Source: Collinsella aerofaciens (GTDB lineage Bacteria > Actinomycetota > Coriobacteriia > Coriobacteriales > Coriobacteriaceae). From it: a stretch of 64,000 bases of DNA. Below the pieces are notes generated by a model that worked only from the letters and a program-made list of their open reading frames with translations, ran no database searches and was not told the DNA's origin. Location of the stretch: positions 248,001 to 312,000 of the forward strand of contig NZ_CP084004.1 in the NCBI RefSeq assembly GCF_020181355.1, in the 5' to 3' direction. Position 1 is the stretch's first letter, and every line of letters begins with the position of its first letter. Below are positions 51,787-60,510 of this stretch, piece after piece. Made by a program: the position numbers and the translations under genes.

Positions 51787-53424
51787 TTAACGCTCGTAGA
51801 TGAGGTTGCCTGCCAGGTAGGTCGCCTGAACCTTGGTGGCCTGGAGCTCTTGGGGGTCGATGGTGAGCGGGTTTTGGTCCAGGACTACCAGGTCGGCGTA
51901 CTTGCCGGGCTCCAAGCTGCCGAGGTTTTGCTCGTCGCCCGCTGCATAGGCGCTGCCCAGGGTGTAGTTGCGCAGGGCTGTTGCTGCATCGATGCGCTCG
52001 CTCGGTAACCAGCCGCCCTCGGGCCAGTGGCTTTTGGGGTCCTGGCGCGTGATAGCCGTGTAGAGCACGTTCATGCTTGTAACAGCTGTGATGGGGCTAT
52101 CGGTGCCGAAGGCTTGTCGAATGCCGCGCTGCTTATAGGTCGCAAACGGCCACATGATGCGGCTGCGCTCCAGGCCCAGGTCGCGCTCGGGGCCGCCCGG
52201 GTCGAGTGTAATGTGGCAAGGCTGGCTCGAAGCAACCACGTTAAGCTTGCGCAGGCGGTCGATGTCCTCGGGCAAGAGGTTCTCCAGGTGCTCGAGCGTG
52301 TTATGGCCGTGCTGGGGCAGGCCGTACAGGTCGGCGGCCTCCTCGAAGATATCCAGCGCGGCATGAATCGCACCGTCGCCGATGACGTGGATGCGCACGG
52401 TGTGGCCGCGCTCCGCGGCAGCGAGGACCAGCTTGCGCATACGCTCGGCAGGAACCGTCAGACGGCCCTGGTCGCCCGGGAAGCGCGGATTGGTATAGGG
52501 CTCGGTGAGATATGCCGTGTGTTCGCTCGACACGCCGTCGAAGAACTGCTTAAAGCCTGGCGCCGAGAGCAGCACGTTGTTCGCGTAGCGGGTCTGCAGC
52601 TCTTCCAAGCGCGACTGGTCATCCAACAGCGTGGGGAACAGATGGGCTCGGATGCCCAACTTGCCGGCTGCCTGCAGTTTGTCGTAGACGTCGTCGCGGA
52701 TAAAATCGCAGCCCGGCATGGGCATGAGCGACATATCGCATATCGAGGTGATGCCCTGCTCGGCCATACGCCTCATTTGATCGGCGTAAGCGCTTGCGAT
52801 GCGATCTTCGCCCAGCCACTCAAGGCAGCGCGGCAGCAGCTGCATGGCAGCCGCCTCGTGAGCAATACCCGTGAGCTCGCCGTTTGCATCCTTGTCGTAG
52901 CTACCGCCCGCTGGTGGCTCGCTGTCGCGTGTGACGCCGAGCGCCTCGAGTGCGCGGCTGTTGAGCCACAGCGTGTGCCCGTCGCCCGAATACATAACAC
53001 AGGGACGATCGGGGAATGCCACATCGAGCGACGCCTTGGTAGGATGCTCGGGCGGGTCCCAACGGTAGTCGCGCCAGCCCTGCGTCACAACCCAAGCGTC
53101 GTCGGGCAGGTCCCGGGAAAACTCGAGCGCATGTTGCACCAGCGCCGCCTCGGACGTGCCCATATCCATGAGCATGTACGGCGAGGAACCGACCGAGGTA
53201 TGGAAGAAGTGCAGATGAGCGTCATGGAAACCGGGGCAGACAAACTGCTCGCCGTAGTCGATAACCGACGTAGCGGCAGGAGCGGCGGCGATCACGTCAT
53301 CGGGCGCACCGACTGCGACGATACGGTCGCCTGCGATGGCAATCGCCAGCTCGCGGGTGGTATCGATGCCGTCTTGCGCGGTAAAGACGTTCTTGGAGCG
53401 GATAATCCGATCGATATGTTGCAT
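51787..53424 (-). CDS. Amidohydrolase, YtcJ-like (amidohydrolase 3 family)
   Basis: 545 residues. Metal-dependent hydrolase: FVCPGFHDAHLHFF (His-x-His), then the insert, IHVIGDGAIHAALDIFEEA, HLENLLPEDIDRLRKLNVVASSQPCH, and FGTDSPITAVTSMNVLYTAITR with the metal Asp. Members hydrolyse N-formyl or other amide bonds; substrate unknown. Start chosen at ATG-CAA with GGGGA upstream; two more ATGs lie 6 and 12 bp earlier. The open frame continues for another 570 codons, but that part is antisense to the next gene. Confidence 0.88.
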   Translation of the reverse strand: MQHIDRIIRSKNVFTAQDGIDTTRELAIAIAGDRIVAVGAPDDVIAAAPAATSVIDYGEQFVCPGFHDAHLHFFHTSVGSSPYMLMDMGTSEAALVQHALEFSRDLPDDAWVVTQGWRDYRWDPPEHPTKASLDVAFPDRPCVMYSGDGHTLWLNSRALEALGVTRDSEPPAGGSYDKDANGELTGIAHEAAAMQLLPRCLEWLGEDRIASAYADQMRRMAEQGITSICDMSLMPMPGCDFIRDDVYDKLQAAGKLGIRAHLFPTLLDDQSRLEELQTRYANNVLLSAPGFKQFFDGVSSEHTAYLTEPYTNPRFPGDQGRLTVPAERMRKLVLAAAERGHTVRIHVIGDGAIHAALDIFEEAADLYGLPQHGHNTLEHLENLLPEDIDRLRKLNVVASSQPCHITLDPGGPERDLGLERSRIMWPFATYKQRGIRQAFGTDSPITAVTSMNVLYTAITRQDPKSHWPEGGWLPSERIDAATALRNYTLGSAYAAGDEQNLGSLEPGKYADLVVLDQNPLTIDPQELQATKVQATYLAGNLIYER

Positions 53425-53511
53425 GGGCATCCCCATCTCTGGCAGGAAATTCAACACCCCCGAGTGTACTCCCCCGCCCTTGTAACAAAACCCCAAGCGG
53501 CAAACGGCAAC

Positions 53512-53541
53512 TTTACCAGCCCTAGCGGCAGGTGGCATACT
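53512..53541 (+). promoter_or_regulatory. Probable promoter of the M20 amidohydrolase gene
   Basis: TTTACC, 18-nt spacer, CATACT, about 50 nt before the start codon. Confidence 0.55.
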
Positions 53542-53592
53542 GGAGAGAGCCTGTACGATTTTGCGATCAACCCAGCAAGGAGCAAATCGACC

Positions 53593-55056
53593 ATGACGAA
53601 GACCAAGGCACAGCAGATTATGGCGGCGACCGAGGCTCGCGCGGCTGACGACGTCACCGCGGCCATCCAAGATATCGCTACCGAGTTTGAACCATATATC
53701 ATCAAGCAGCGCCGGCACTTCCATAAGCACCCGGAGCTGAGCCTCGCCGAGGAGCGCACGACCTCCGACATCGCCAACCAGCTCGACGCCATGAATATCC
53801 CCTACGAGCGTCCCCTTAAGACGGGCCTGGTGGCAACGCTTCGCGGCACCGCGCCCGACGCCTATCGCGAGGACGGCACGCCACGCCGCCGCATCCTGCT
53901 GCGCGCCGATATCGACGCCCTGCCCGTTACCGAGCAGACTGGCGAGGAGTTCGCCAGCGTCAACGAGGGCTGTATGCACGCCTGCGGCCACGACTGCCAT
54001 ATCGCCATGATGCTCGGCACGCTGCAAATCCTGCGCCATATGACCGACGACATCCACGGCGAGGTCCGCATCGTCTTCCAGCCCAGCGAGGAAAACGGCC
54101 AGGGCGCCAAGCTCATGATCGGCACGGGTGTGCTCGACGGCGTCGATGGCGCCTATGCCGCGCACATCTGGAGCGAGGTCGACGCCGGCACCGTGAGCTG
54201 CGAGCCCGGACCGCGCATGGCCAATACCGACTGGTTCCGTATCGACGTACGCGGCACCTCGTGCCACGGCGCCATGCCCCAGCGCGGTCACGACGCCGTT
54301 ATGGTGGCCGCAGAGATCGTCAACGCCCTGCAGACCATCGTCTCGCGCGAGATTAGCCCCTACGAACCCGCCGTCATCACCGTCGGCGAGCTGCACGGCG
54401 GCACCGCACGCAACGTTATCGCCGGCACGGCCTACCTCGCCGGCACGGTGCGCACCTACGGCGATTCGACCCACGAGGAAATGCCGGAGCTCATGCGCCG
54501 CATCGTGGAGCATACCGCGGCCGCCTTGGGCGCCGAGGCAGAGCTCACCGACTACACCATCGCCAACTACAAGGTCGAAAACGACGCGGCCTCGAGCGAG
54601 CGCTGCCGTCAGGCTGTAATCAAGTGCTTGGGCCCCGCCGGCCAAGGCCATTATCGCGGCACGCTTTCGGGCGAGGATTTTTCGGAGTACCTGCGTCGCG
54701 TACCGGGCGTGCTCGCCTTTGTAGGTACGCGCAACCCCAAGATTGGCGCCACGTACGCCCAACATTCCTGCTTCTACAAGATCGACGAGACCGTGCTGGC
54801 AAAGGGCTCCATGGTGGCCGCCCAGTATGCTATCGACTTTTTGGCCGAGCCCACGCAAGAGGAGCTCGACGGCCCCGCGATTACCGCGGTCGCCGAAACC
54901 AACCCCGATCTGGCCGCCAAGTTGCGCTCTGCCAAGGCGACGACCGCCGAGGCTCGCGACGCCATCCATGATGCCCGAACGGCTCGCCATGCCGCGATCA
55001 AGGGCATCCACGACGCACGCGCTGCTGCACGCCGCGAGGAGAAGCACGACGAGTAG
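53593..55056 (+). CDS. M20-family amidohydrolase (hippurate hydrolase / aminoacylase-like)
   Basis: 487 residues from ATG with AAGGAG upstream. IKQRRHFHKHPELSLAEERT (M20D signature), RADIDALPVTEQTG, MHACGHDCHIAMML (metal ligands C and H), QPSEENGQGAKLMI (catalytic Glu), and a dimerisation domain with GTARNVIAGTAYLAGTVR. An Ala/Arg-rich C-terminal extension of about 65 residues (from LDGPAITAVAETNPDL) is unusual. It cleaves N-acyl amino acids by family. Divergent from the YtcJ-like amidohydrolase. Confidence 0.93.
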   Translation: MTKTKAQQIMAATEARAADDVTAAIQDIATEFEPYIIKQRRHFHKHPELSLAEERTTSDIANQLDAMNIPYERPLKTGLVATLRGTAPDAYREDGTPRRRILLRADIDALPVTEQTGEEFASVNEGCMHACGHDCHIAMMLGTLQILRHMTDDIHGEVRIVFQPSEENGQGAKLMIGTGVLDGVDGAYAAHIWSEVDAGTVSCEPGPRMANTDWFRIDVRGTSCHGAMPQRGHDAVMVAAEIVNALQTIVSREISPYEPAVITVGELHGGTARNVIAGTAYLAGTVRTYGDSTHEEMPELMRRIVEHTAAALGAEAELTDYTIANYKVENDAASSERCRQAVIKCLGPAGQGHYRGTLSGEDFSEYLRRVPGVLAFVGTRNPKIGATYAQHSCFYKIDETVLAKGSMVAAQYAIDFLAEPTQEELDGPAITAVAETNPDLAAKLRSAKATTAEARDAIHDARTARHAAIKGIHDARAAARREEKHDE

Positions 55057-55101
55057 TCGATTCGCTGGCATCTCGCAGTCATAGCCACATCGCGATGTCA
55101 A

Positions 55102-55137
55102 AGCGGGGGCGGACGTTTCGACACGTCCGCCCCCGCT
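55102..55137. terminator. Convergent terminator
   Basis: Perfect 15-bp stem AGCGGGGGCGGACGT / ACGTCCGCCCCCGCT with a 6-nt loop, between two converging genes. U tails are weak on both sides (TTTGAC on the minus strand). Confidence 0.75.
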
Positions 55138-55196
55138 CATTCTTCAAGCGCTATTTCTACTATTTCTACCCCGTCCCCAAATGGCAGACGGCATGG

Positions 55197-56510
55197 CTAC
55201 TCGTCCTGAGGTTCCTCGTCGGAGCTTGGCTCGGACGCCGACTCAGGTGCAGGTGCCGGCTCAGGCTCAGGCTCAGGCGCAGGCTCGGGCTCAGATGCCG
55301 TCTCAGACTCGGGCGCCGGCTCAGGCTCGGTCGCGGGAGCGGGTGCAGGTGCCGGCTCAGGCTTGGGCTCGGACTCAGGTGCGGGCTCGGCATCCGGAGC
55401 GCTGTAACCCGAGGGAGCGGACTTCTTCTCGAAGGGCAATACAAAAGTCAGGACGTCGTCCTTGTCCTCGTCGGCCCACTCGCTTGCATAACGTGCAACC
55501 CAATAGCCAACGGCACGGTGCTTGAGCATCTTGCCAAAGACCGTAAGAAATACGGTGACGAAAGCGACCAGCACCAAGAACAGCGCGAGCGTGACGCCAC
55601 CGCCGGTAACAATTGCCTCAATACCCGTAGGACGATAGTAGTAGCTATACATACCGACAGAGGCAATGGCGCCAAAGACGACCGTCAAGATCCATGTGAC
55701 AACGTTGGCGACCAGGCCCGTCAAAAACTCGGGAAGGAACGAAGCACAGAACAGCTTGGTCTTGTTGTGCTTAAACGCCGCCCAGACCTTATCGAGCGAA
55801 AACGCGCTCTCGACACGCCCGGTCACCGCAAAGTGCATCACGGCGATGTCGGCGAACATCTTAAAGAAGACACCCAGAATCGCCGAGGCAATTAGCGCCA
55901 GGACAAGCAGGCCAAGCGAACCGAACAGCGCAGCCTCGAGCGCATAAGAACCGTAATAAGAATACGAGCCCGCAGCGCCAATTACCACGCCCTCCACCAG
56001 CGAAAGCACTACACCGATAACGGGAATGGCAGCGATAACCTCGAGCACGACCGAAATAACGCTCGAAAAGACTCCGAGACCAAACGACGTGGAACGCATC
56101 AGCGGACGATCCATGCCGTCATCGATCTTAAGCGACAGATCGCGACCCCACTCGATGCCAAAGCCGGAACCGCACACGCTCGCAATGCAAGCTGCCAAAA
56201 AGCCGATGGCAGCTGCAATGCCGCCAATAACGGGAATAAACAACACGAGCACCGACACAACGCAAATCAGCGCCGGCAAAAACGCGATTTGGCATACACG
56301 CTGAAGCACGCCCGGAGTCTTAGTCATATCTTGGAACGCCTGAGCCACACAGCCCTTTGGCGCATTCGCCACGGGCGGTTGCGGAACAAACTGCTGGGGC
56401 TGAGGCTGTCCCTGGGGAGCGGGGCCAGCGGCACCGGCATTAGGAGCACCACACACGCCGCAGAACTTGTCGTTATCGCCCATGGGGGCGCCACACTGCG
56501 AGCAGAACAT
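55197..56510 (-). CDS. Zinc-ribbon membrane protein with Pro/Glu-rich tail
   Basis: 437 residues from MFCSQCGAP (AAGGGA upstream). N-terminal zinc ribbon CSQCGAPMGDNDKFCGVCG (CxxC...CxxC), a P/Q linker, then about seven or eight hydrophobic segments in a DUF4013-like membrane domain, and a roughly 70-residue low-complexity C-terminal tail of repeated PEPAPEPE units. The tail is acidic and probably disordered. Function unknown. The exact repeat count in the tail may vary between strains. Confidence 0.75.
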   Translation of the reverse strand: MFCSQCGAPMGDNDKFCGVCGAPNAGAAGPAPQGQPQPQQFVPQPPVANAPKGCVAQAFQDMTKTPGVLQRVCQIAFLPALICVVSVLVLFIPVIGGIAAAIGFLAACIASVCGSGFGIEWGRDLSLKIDDGMDRPLMRSTSFGLGVFSSVISVVLEVIAAIPVIGVVLSLVEGVVIGAAGSYSYYGSYALEAALFGSLGLLVLALIASAILGVFFKMFADIAVMHFAVTGRVESAFSLDKVWAAFKHNKTKLFCASFLPEFLTGLVANVVTWILTVVFGAIASVGMYSYYYRPTGIEAIVTGGGVTLALFLVLVAFVTVFLTVFGKMLKHRAVGYWVARYASEWADEDKDDVLTFVLPFEKKSAPSGYSAPDAEPAPESEPKPEPAPAPAPATEPEPAPESETASEPEPAPEPEPEPAPAPESASEPSSDEEPQDE

Positions 56511-56660
56511 CGAAATCATCCCTTCGTATCTTGAGCGAATCACTTGGATCGCAAACGTTGTCTTTAGCATCATTATTGCCCAATGTGGGGTCAAATACTC
56601 AAAGATGACCGATTTGCAAGGTACACGGCGCCAGCAGGCGGTTCGTTGAATACGTCTGTG

Positions 56661-57683
56661 CTAGTTCGTTCCGCGGAAGCCCTTGCCGACGATCTCGGAG
56701 CTATCGACGATCGTGATAAAGGCACCCGGATCGACTTCGCGCGCATAGCGGCGTAGTTGCACGGCCTCGCGACGGCTCAGCACACTCATGATCACCGTCA
56801 CGCACTTGCCCGAGAAGGCACCGTAGCCGCGGCTGATGGTCGCCGTGCGGTTGAGATGCTTGACGATAAACTCCTCGACCTTAAGGGGCTCGGAACAAAT
56901 GACCGTGCAGACTTTGCGCAGGTGAATGCTCTCAATGGCTTTGTCGACCACAAGCGTCTTGGCAAACAGGCCGAGCACACAATACAGACCGACACGCGGG
57001 CCATACAAAAAGGCCGCGATGGTCACGATGCCGATATCGACCAGCAGCAGGGCACGGCCAATCTCGAGCGTCGTGCGGCGCTTGAGGATCATGGCAAGAA
57101 TGTCCGTGCCACCCGTCGAGGCGCCGATATCAAAGACAATAGCGCTGCCGAGCGCCGGCAAGATGACGGCAAAGCACAGGTCGAGCCACATATCGCCCGT
57201 CAGAGAGACATCGGTCGGGATAAAGAGCTCAAAAAGCGAAACATAGGCGGACAACGCAAACGAGGCGAAGACGCTCCACAGGATTGCCTTGCGCTCCAAA
57301 AAGATAAAGCCCAAGACGACGAGAACCGCGTTGATAATCCACATAAAAACGCCGACGGGCAGGGTCGGGAACAGCGTGGACAGAATGACCGACACGCCCG
57401 AGGTGCCGCCAAAAGCAAAGTGATTAGGGGTTTTAAACGCAACGATGGCGAAGGCCGTAAGAATCAGGCCCAGATTGAGCTCGGCAAAAAAGCGCGGGAA
57501 GCCCGGCTCCTGGCTGCGCTTTTGACCGACACGCTCGCCGCGCTCGATATCGGTGCGATCAACCACGCGCTCCATCGGCACCACGGGAGGACGATGTACC
57601 TCCTCGGCAGCACGCGACGCCGCCTCTGCCGCAGCGGCCTCGATTGCCCATGCCTTGCTTTCTGTTTCGTGCTCGTCGGCCAT
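56661..57683 (-). CDS. YitT family membrane protein (DUF161 and DUF2179)
   Basis: 340 residues. An acidic, alanine-rich soluble N-terminus of about 75 residues, five or six membrane helices (for example LGLILTAFAIVAFKTPNHFAFGGTSGVSVILSTLFP), and a C-terminal DUF2179 domain (VCTVICSEPLKVEEFIVKHLNRTATISRGYGAFSGK). Transport role suspected, not proven. RBS GAGGAG. Monocistronic, with promoter space of about 110 bp. Confidence 0.88.
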   Translation of the reverse strand: MADEHETESKAWAIEAAAAEAASRAAEEVHRPPVVPMERVVDRTDIERGERVGQKRSQEPGFPRFFAELNLGLILTAFAIVAFKTPNHFAFGGTSGVSVILSTLFPTLPVGVFMWIINAVLVVLGFIFLERKAILWSVFASFALSAYVSLFELFIPTDVSLTGDMWLDLCFAVILPALGSAIVFDIGASTGGTDILAMILKRRTTLEIGRALLLVDIGIVTIAAFLYGPRVGLYCVLGLFAKTLVVDKAIESIHLRKVCTVICSEPLKVEEFIVKHLNRTATISRGYGAFSGKCVTVIMSVLSRREAVQLRRYAREVDPGAFITIVDSSEIVGKGFRGTN

Positions 57684-57797
57684 TACGGCAACTCCTCGTT
57701 AACAATTTGGAAACAATGCGCTCATTAGGGTAACGCGGAACGCGGGGATTGCAACCCTTAGTTAGACGAGCGGTATGACTATATCGGGAGCGTACAA

Positions 57798-57837
57798 AAA
57801 CGGCCGGCCACGCTTTTGCTTGCGCGGTCGGCCGTTT
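57798..57837 (-). terminator. Terminator of the asp23 cluster
   Basis: AAACGGCCG / CGGCCGTTT with inner pairs and TTTTTG on the minus strand. Confidence 0.85.
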
Positions 57838-57854
57838 AACGTTTTCGCAGATAA

Positions 57855-57891
57855 AACCTGCCAAAACAAACCTGTCCCTTTTTGGAAGGTT
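57855..57891 (-). repeat. GGGACAGG-core palindrome at the asp23 stop codon
   Basis: Arms AACCTTCCAAAAA / TTTTGGCAGGTT (one mismatch) around GGGACAGG. It begins inside the TAA stop of the Asp23-family gene. Same type as 29217-29253. Confidence 0.85.
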
Positions 57892-58411
57892 ATTCGTGCT
57901 GGCTGGTGCGGTGCTCGTACTCCTCGGGGGTGATGACGTCCTCGATGCGCAGGTTGACACCCGCCACCTCAAGGCCGGTCATCGCGGCAAGGCGCTCAGT
58001 GACACGTGCCTTGACATCGTCGAAGATCGCGGGCGCATAGGCTCCGTACTCGATAATGACGGAGATGTTGACGACCACGCGATTGTCATCGGTGACCTCG
58101 ACCGTCACGCCCTTGGTCAGATTCTCGGCACCAAACTGCTCCTGCACAAAGTGCATGAGGTTACCCTTCATGCCCAAAACGTGCGGAACCTCGCGGGTGG
58201 CCATGGCAACGATCTTCTCGATCACACCGTTGGAATAGGTCAGCGAGTCCTCGGACTCGTCTGTTTCCTCATCATCCTCGTCCGCGTCATCGGCGGGCTC
58301 GGCCTCGACGAGCGCCTCGTCCTCGAGCGTTACGTCCTCGGCCTCGGCGGTGACGGTCTCGTCTGCCTCGAGCTCGGTATCGGCCACATCGACCTTCGTA
58401 TTAAAAGCCAT
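57890..58411 (-). CDS. Asp23/Gls24 family envelope stress protein
   Basis: 173 residues. An acidic N-terminal 50 residues (repeated D/E) precedes the conserved Asp23 domain: YSNGVIEKIVAMATREVPHVLGMKGN, GVTVEVTDDNRVVVNISVIIEYG and EVAGVNLRIEDVITPEE. In Staphylococcus, Asp23 is membrane-attached by AmaP and affects cell-wall homeostasis. Here AmaP and a DUF2273 gene are directly upstream. Confidence 0.93.
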   Translation of the reverse strand: MAFNTKVDVADTELEADETVTAEAEDVTLEDEALVEAEPADDADEDDEETDESEDSLTYSNGVIEKIVAMATREVPHVLGMKGNLMHFVQEQFGAENLTKGVTVEVTDDNRVVVNISVIIEYGAYAPAIFDDVKARVTERLAAMTGLEVAGVNLRIEDVITPEEYEHRTSQHE

Positions 58412-58455
58412 GGTTCCTCCTTATGCCTGCCGCGGATGCGACAGTCGAATACATA

Positions 58456-58833
58456 TTAGCGGCCGCTAAACAGACGGCCGAAGAAGTTGACGATCCCGTT
58501 TTCGCCGTCGCGAATTTGGCCGATCACGGCGCCGATCAGCACGAAGAATGCAATGACGAGCGTGTCCCACAGGCCGAGCGTGAGCACCAACACGGCAAGG
58601 ATAAAGCCAGCGACGGCACCGAGCGTGGTGTTGGGATGACGCACAGCATAGCTCCAGATGGCAGCGCCCGTACCCTTGATGAGACCCATAGCCTCGTCAA
58701 AATCCGCGGCCGCCGCGTCTTGTAACTCAGTTGCCTCTGCTTTGGAATCAACAGGTTCGCTCGCCGGCGTGGCGCTCTGGTCAATCGTCAGGCGCGGCGT
58801 ACGAGCGGTCTTATCTTGATTGGTATCACTCAC
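58456..58833 (-). CDS. DUF2273-like small membrane protein
   Basis: 125 residues from a GTG start that overlaps the amaP stop by 8 bp (GGAGG upstream). The first 60 residues are polar; then two hydrophobic segments (TTLGAVAGFILAVLVLTLGLWDTLVIAFFVLIGAVIG) match the DUF2273 partner often found beside Asp23 and AmaP. A longer frame back to 58980 only reads through amaP. Function unknown. Confidence 0.85.
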   Translation of the reverse strand: MSDTNQDKTARTPRLTIDQSATPASEPVDSKAEATELQDAAAADFDEAMGLIKGTGAAIWSYAVRHPNTTLGAVAGFILAVLVLTLGLWDTLVIAFFVLIGAVIGQIRDGENGIVNFFGRLFSGR

Positions 58834-59371
58834 CGGAAACCTCCACGGTCTGGACGGTAGTCTTGGACGGCAAAAAACGGACGCGTGCGGTCGTGCCCGG
58901 CGTGCCGAGCATGGTGTCGCAGGCCTCCTCGATACGTTGCTGCATCGCAGTTGCAAGGGAGGCCACGTCCCGGTCGTCAAGCGCGATGGCGTCGACCTTA
59001 AAACAGACGCGCGATTCGTCGGAGCCCTGTACGCGCGCCTCGACGCGCTCGACCATCACGCGGTCGTCGCGCTCGGCAGCAGCCCTGGCACACGAAGAAA
59101 GCGCCGCGAGCGTGACCTCGATATTGCGCTCCCCCGCCGGATGCACGCAGGACGGCTCGCGACGAGCAAACATCAGGCGGGAGAAGCTTACCAGCACGCC
59201 GATCGCCACAACTCCGCCGCATGCCGTCACGACAATGCGCGGCATGGGGTCGCGCATCAGCAACATAAAGCGATACGTATACGGCCCCCAAAACTGGCAG
59301 ACAAGCGTACCCAGCGCCACGATGGTAGCGGCAAGGTACACGATCGCTAGGGCTCGTTTGAGTACGCGCAC
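58826..59371 (-). CDS. amaP: Alkaline shock response membrane anchor protein AmaP
   Basis: 181 residues from a GTG start with GAAGGGAG upstream. Two N-terminal membrane helices (RALAIVYLAATIVALGTLV and RIVVTACGGVVAIGVLVSFSRLMF) and a cytoplasmic domain with repeated charged segments. It anchors Asp23-family proteins to the membrane in Staphylococcus. First gene of amaP-DUF2273-asp23. Confidence 0.85.
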   Translation of the reverse strand: MRVLKRALAIVYLAATIVALGTLVCQFWGPYTYRFMLLMRDPMPRIVVTACGGVVAIGVLVSFSRLMFARREPSCVHPAGERNIEVTLAALSSCARAAAERDDRVMVERVEARVQGSDESRVCFKVDAIALDDRDVASLATAMQQRIEEACDTMLGTPGTTARVRFLPSKTTVQTVEVSGE

Positions 59372-59430
59372 GCGGCGCTCCCTTCAAATCTCGGCTCTCG
59401 AAATGCAAAACGGTTCGCATCATTATAAAA

Positions 59431-59468
59431 GAGCCGGGTCCGGTGCTCTACGCACGCGGATCCGGCTC
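59431..59468 (-). terminator. yebC terminator
   Basis: GAGCCGGGTCCG / CGGATCCGGCTC (one mismatch) with TTTTAT on the minus strand. The tail TATAAT could also be a -10 for amaP. A second hairpin GCACGG / CCGTGC is at 59515-59532. Confidence 0.85.
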
Positions 59469-59537
59469 ATCTATTCCACGAGGCTTGCATGCTCGCTTCA
59501 TTATGCCCAGATATGCACGGCTCAATCCGTGCGGGCG

Positions 59538-60344
59538 CTACTCCTCCTCCAGGGCAGCGATGACCTCGTCGGTCATGTCCATGGTGCTGTAGACATCCTG
59601 GACGTCGTCGAGCTCCTCAAGACGGTCGATCAGGCGCTGAACCTTCTTGGCGTCGGCGCCGGAGACCTCGGTCGGGGTGGTCGGGACCATGGTGGTCTCG
59701 GAGCCCTTGACCTGGACGCCCTGCTCCTCGAGCGCCTTGGAGACAGCCATGACCTCGTTGGCAGTAGTCCAGACGATCCACTCCTCGCCGGCGTCCTCGT
59801 AGTCCTCGCCACCGGCCTCGGCGATGGCCATCATGAACTTATCCTCGTCACCGGCAGCACCGTTGGCGATCATGGTCTCCTTCTTGGCGTTCTCGTCCAG
59901 GACCTCCTTGGCAACGACGATCTGGCCCTTGCGCTCAAACTGGAAGGCGACGGAACCGGAGGTGCCCAGGTTGCCACCAGCGTGGGAGAAGGCGGAACGG
60001 ACGTCGGCAGCGGTGCGGTTGCGGTTGTCGGTCAGGCAGTCGACGTAGACGGCGACACCGGCGGGACCGTAGCCCTCGTACACGATGTTCTCGTAGACGG
60101 CGGCATCGGCACCCGAACCAAAAGCCTTGTCGATAGCGGACTTGATCTTGTCCTTAGGCATGGACTGAGCCTTGGCCTTGGCAACGGCAGCGGCGAGGCT
60201 GGCGTTGTTCTCGGGCAGCGGGTCACCGCCGAGACGGGCAGCAACGGTGATGTTGCGGCTGAGCTTGGAGAAGAGGGCGGAACGCTTGGCGTCCTGCGCG
60301 CCCTTACGATGCTTGGTTGTGGCCCACTTAGAGTGTCCGGACAT
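59538..60344 (-). CDS. yebC: YebC/PmpR family protein
   Basis: 268 residues. MSGHSKWATTKHRKGAQDAKRSALFSKL at the N-terminus, GGDPLPENNASLAAAVAKAKAQSMPKDKI, EGYGPAGVAVYVDCLTDNRNRTAADVRSAF, and the C-terminal domain. Recent work links YebC proteins to translation of proline runs; older annotations call them transcription regulators. Some 20 residues longer than usual. Monocistronic. Confidence 0.94.
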   Translation of the reverse strand: MSGHSKWATTKHRKGAQDAKRSALFSKLSRNITVAARLGGDPLPENNASLAAAVAKAKAQSMPKDKIKSAIDKAFGSGADAAVYENIVYEGYGPAGVAVYVDCLTDNRNRTAADVRSAFSHAGGNLGTSGSVAFQFERKGQIVVAKEVLDENAKKETMIANGAAGDEDKFMMAIAEAGGEDYEDAGEEWIVWTTANEVMAVSKALEEQGVQVKGSETTMVPTTPTEVSGADAKKVQRLIDRLEELDDVQDVYSTMDMTDEVIAALEEE

Positions 60345-60472
60345 ACGTGTCTCCTATCGGTTTCGACCTAAAGCCCAGCGCAGATGCTCGGGCAATATAA
60401 ACAAACGTCGTTATGATATACCTACTGGCCTGTGAGATAAACCCCAAAATGAAGGCGTCGTGATGATGACCC

Positions 60473-60510
60473 CTTTGGTGCAAAGAAACCTGACCCCCCA
60501 TGCACCAAGT
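60473..60510 (-). repeat. GGGGTCAGG-core palindrome at a stop codon, TTGGTGCA type
   Basis: Arms ACTTGGTGCA / TGCACCAAAG around GGGGGGTCAGGTTTC (minus strand). It begins at the TAA stop of the following membrane-protein gene. Related to 20062-20094. Confidence 0.85.

Noticed and set aside
52027-53592. Plus-strand frame extending the M20 gene upstream to 1009 residues
   Set aside because: It is antisense to the YtcJ-like amidohydrolase. The ATG at 53593 has AAGGAG and starts a normal M20 protein.
53425-55140. Minus-strand open frame joining the YtcJ-like gene into an 1117-residue protein
   Set aside because: The extra 570 residues are the complement of the M20 gene, which has clear motifs and an RBS. 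The fusion has no domain support.
55238-55410. Tandem DNA repeat as an independent element
   Set aside because: The repeats keep the reading frame of the membrane protein and encode its Pro/Glu tail, so they are coding.
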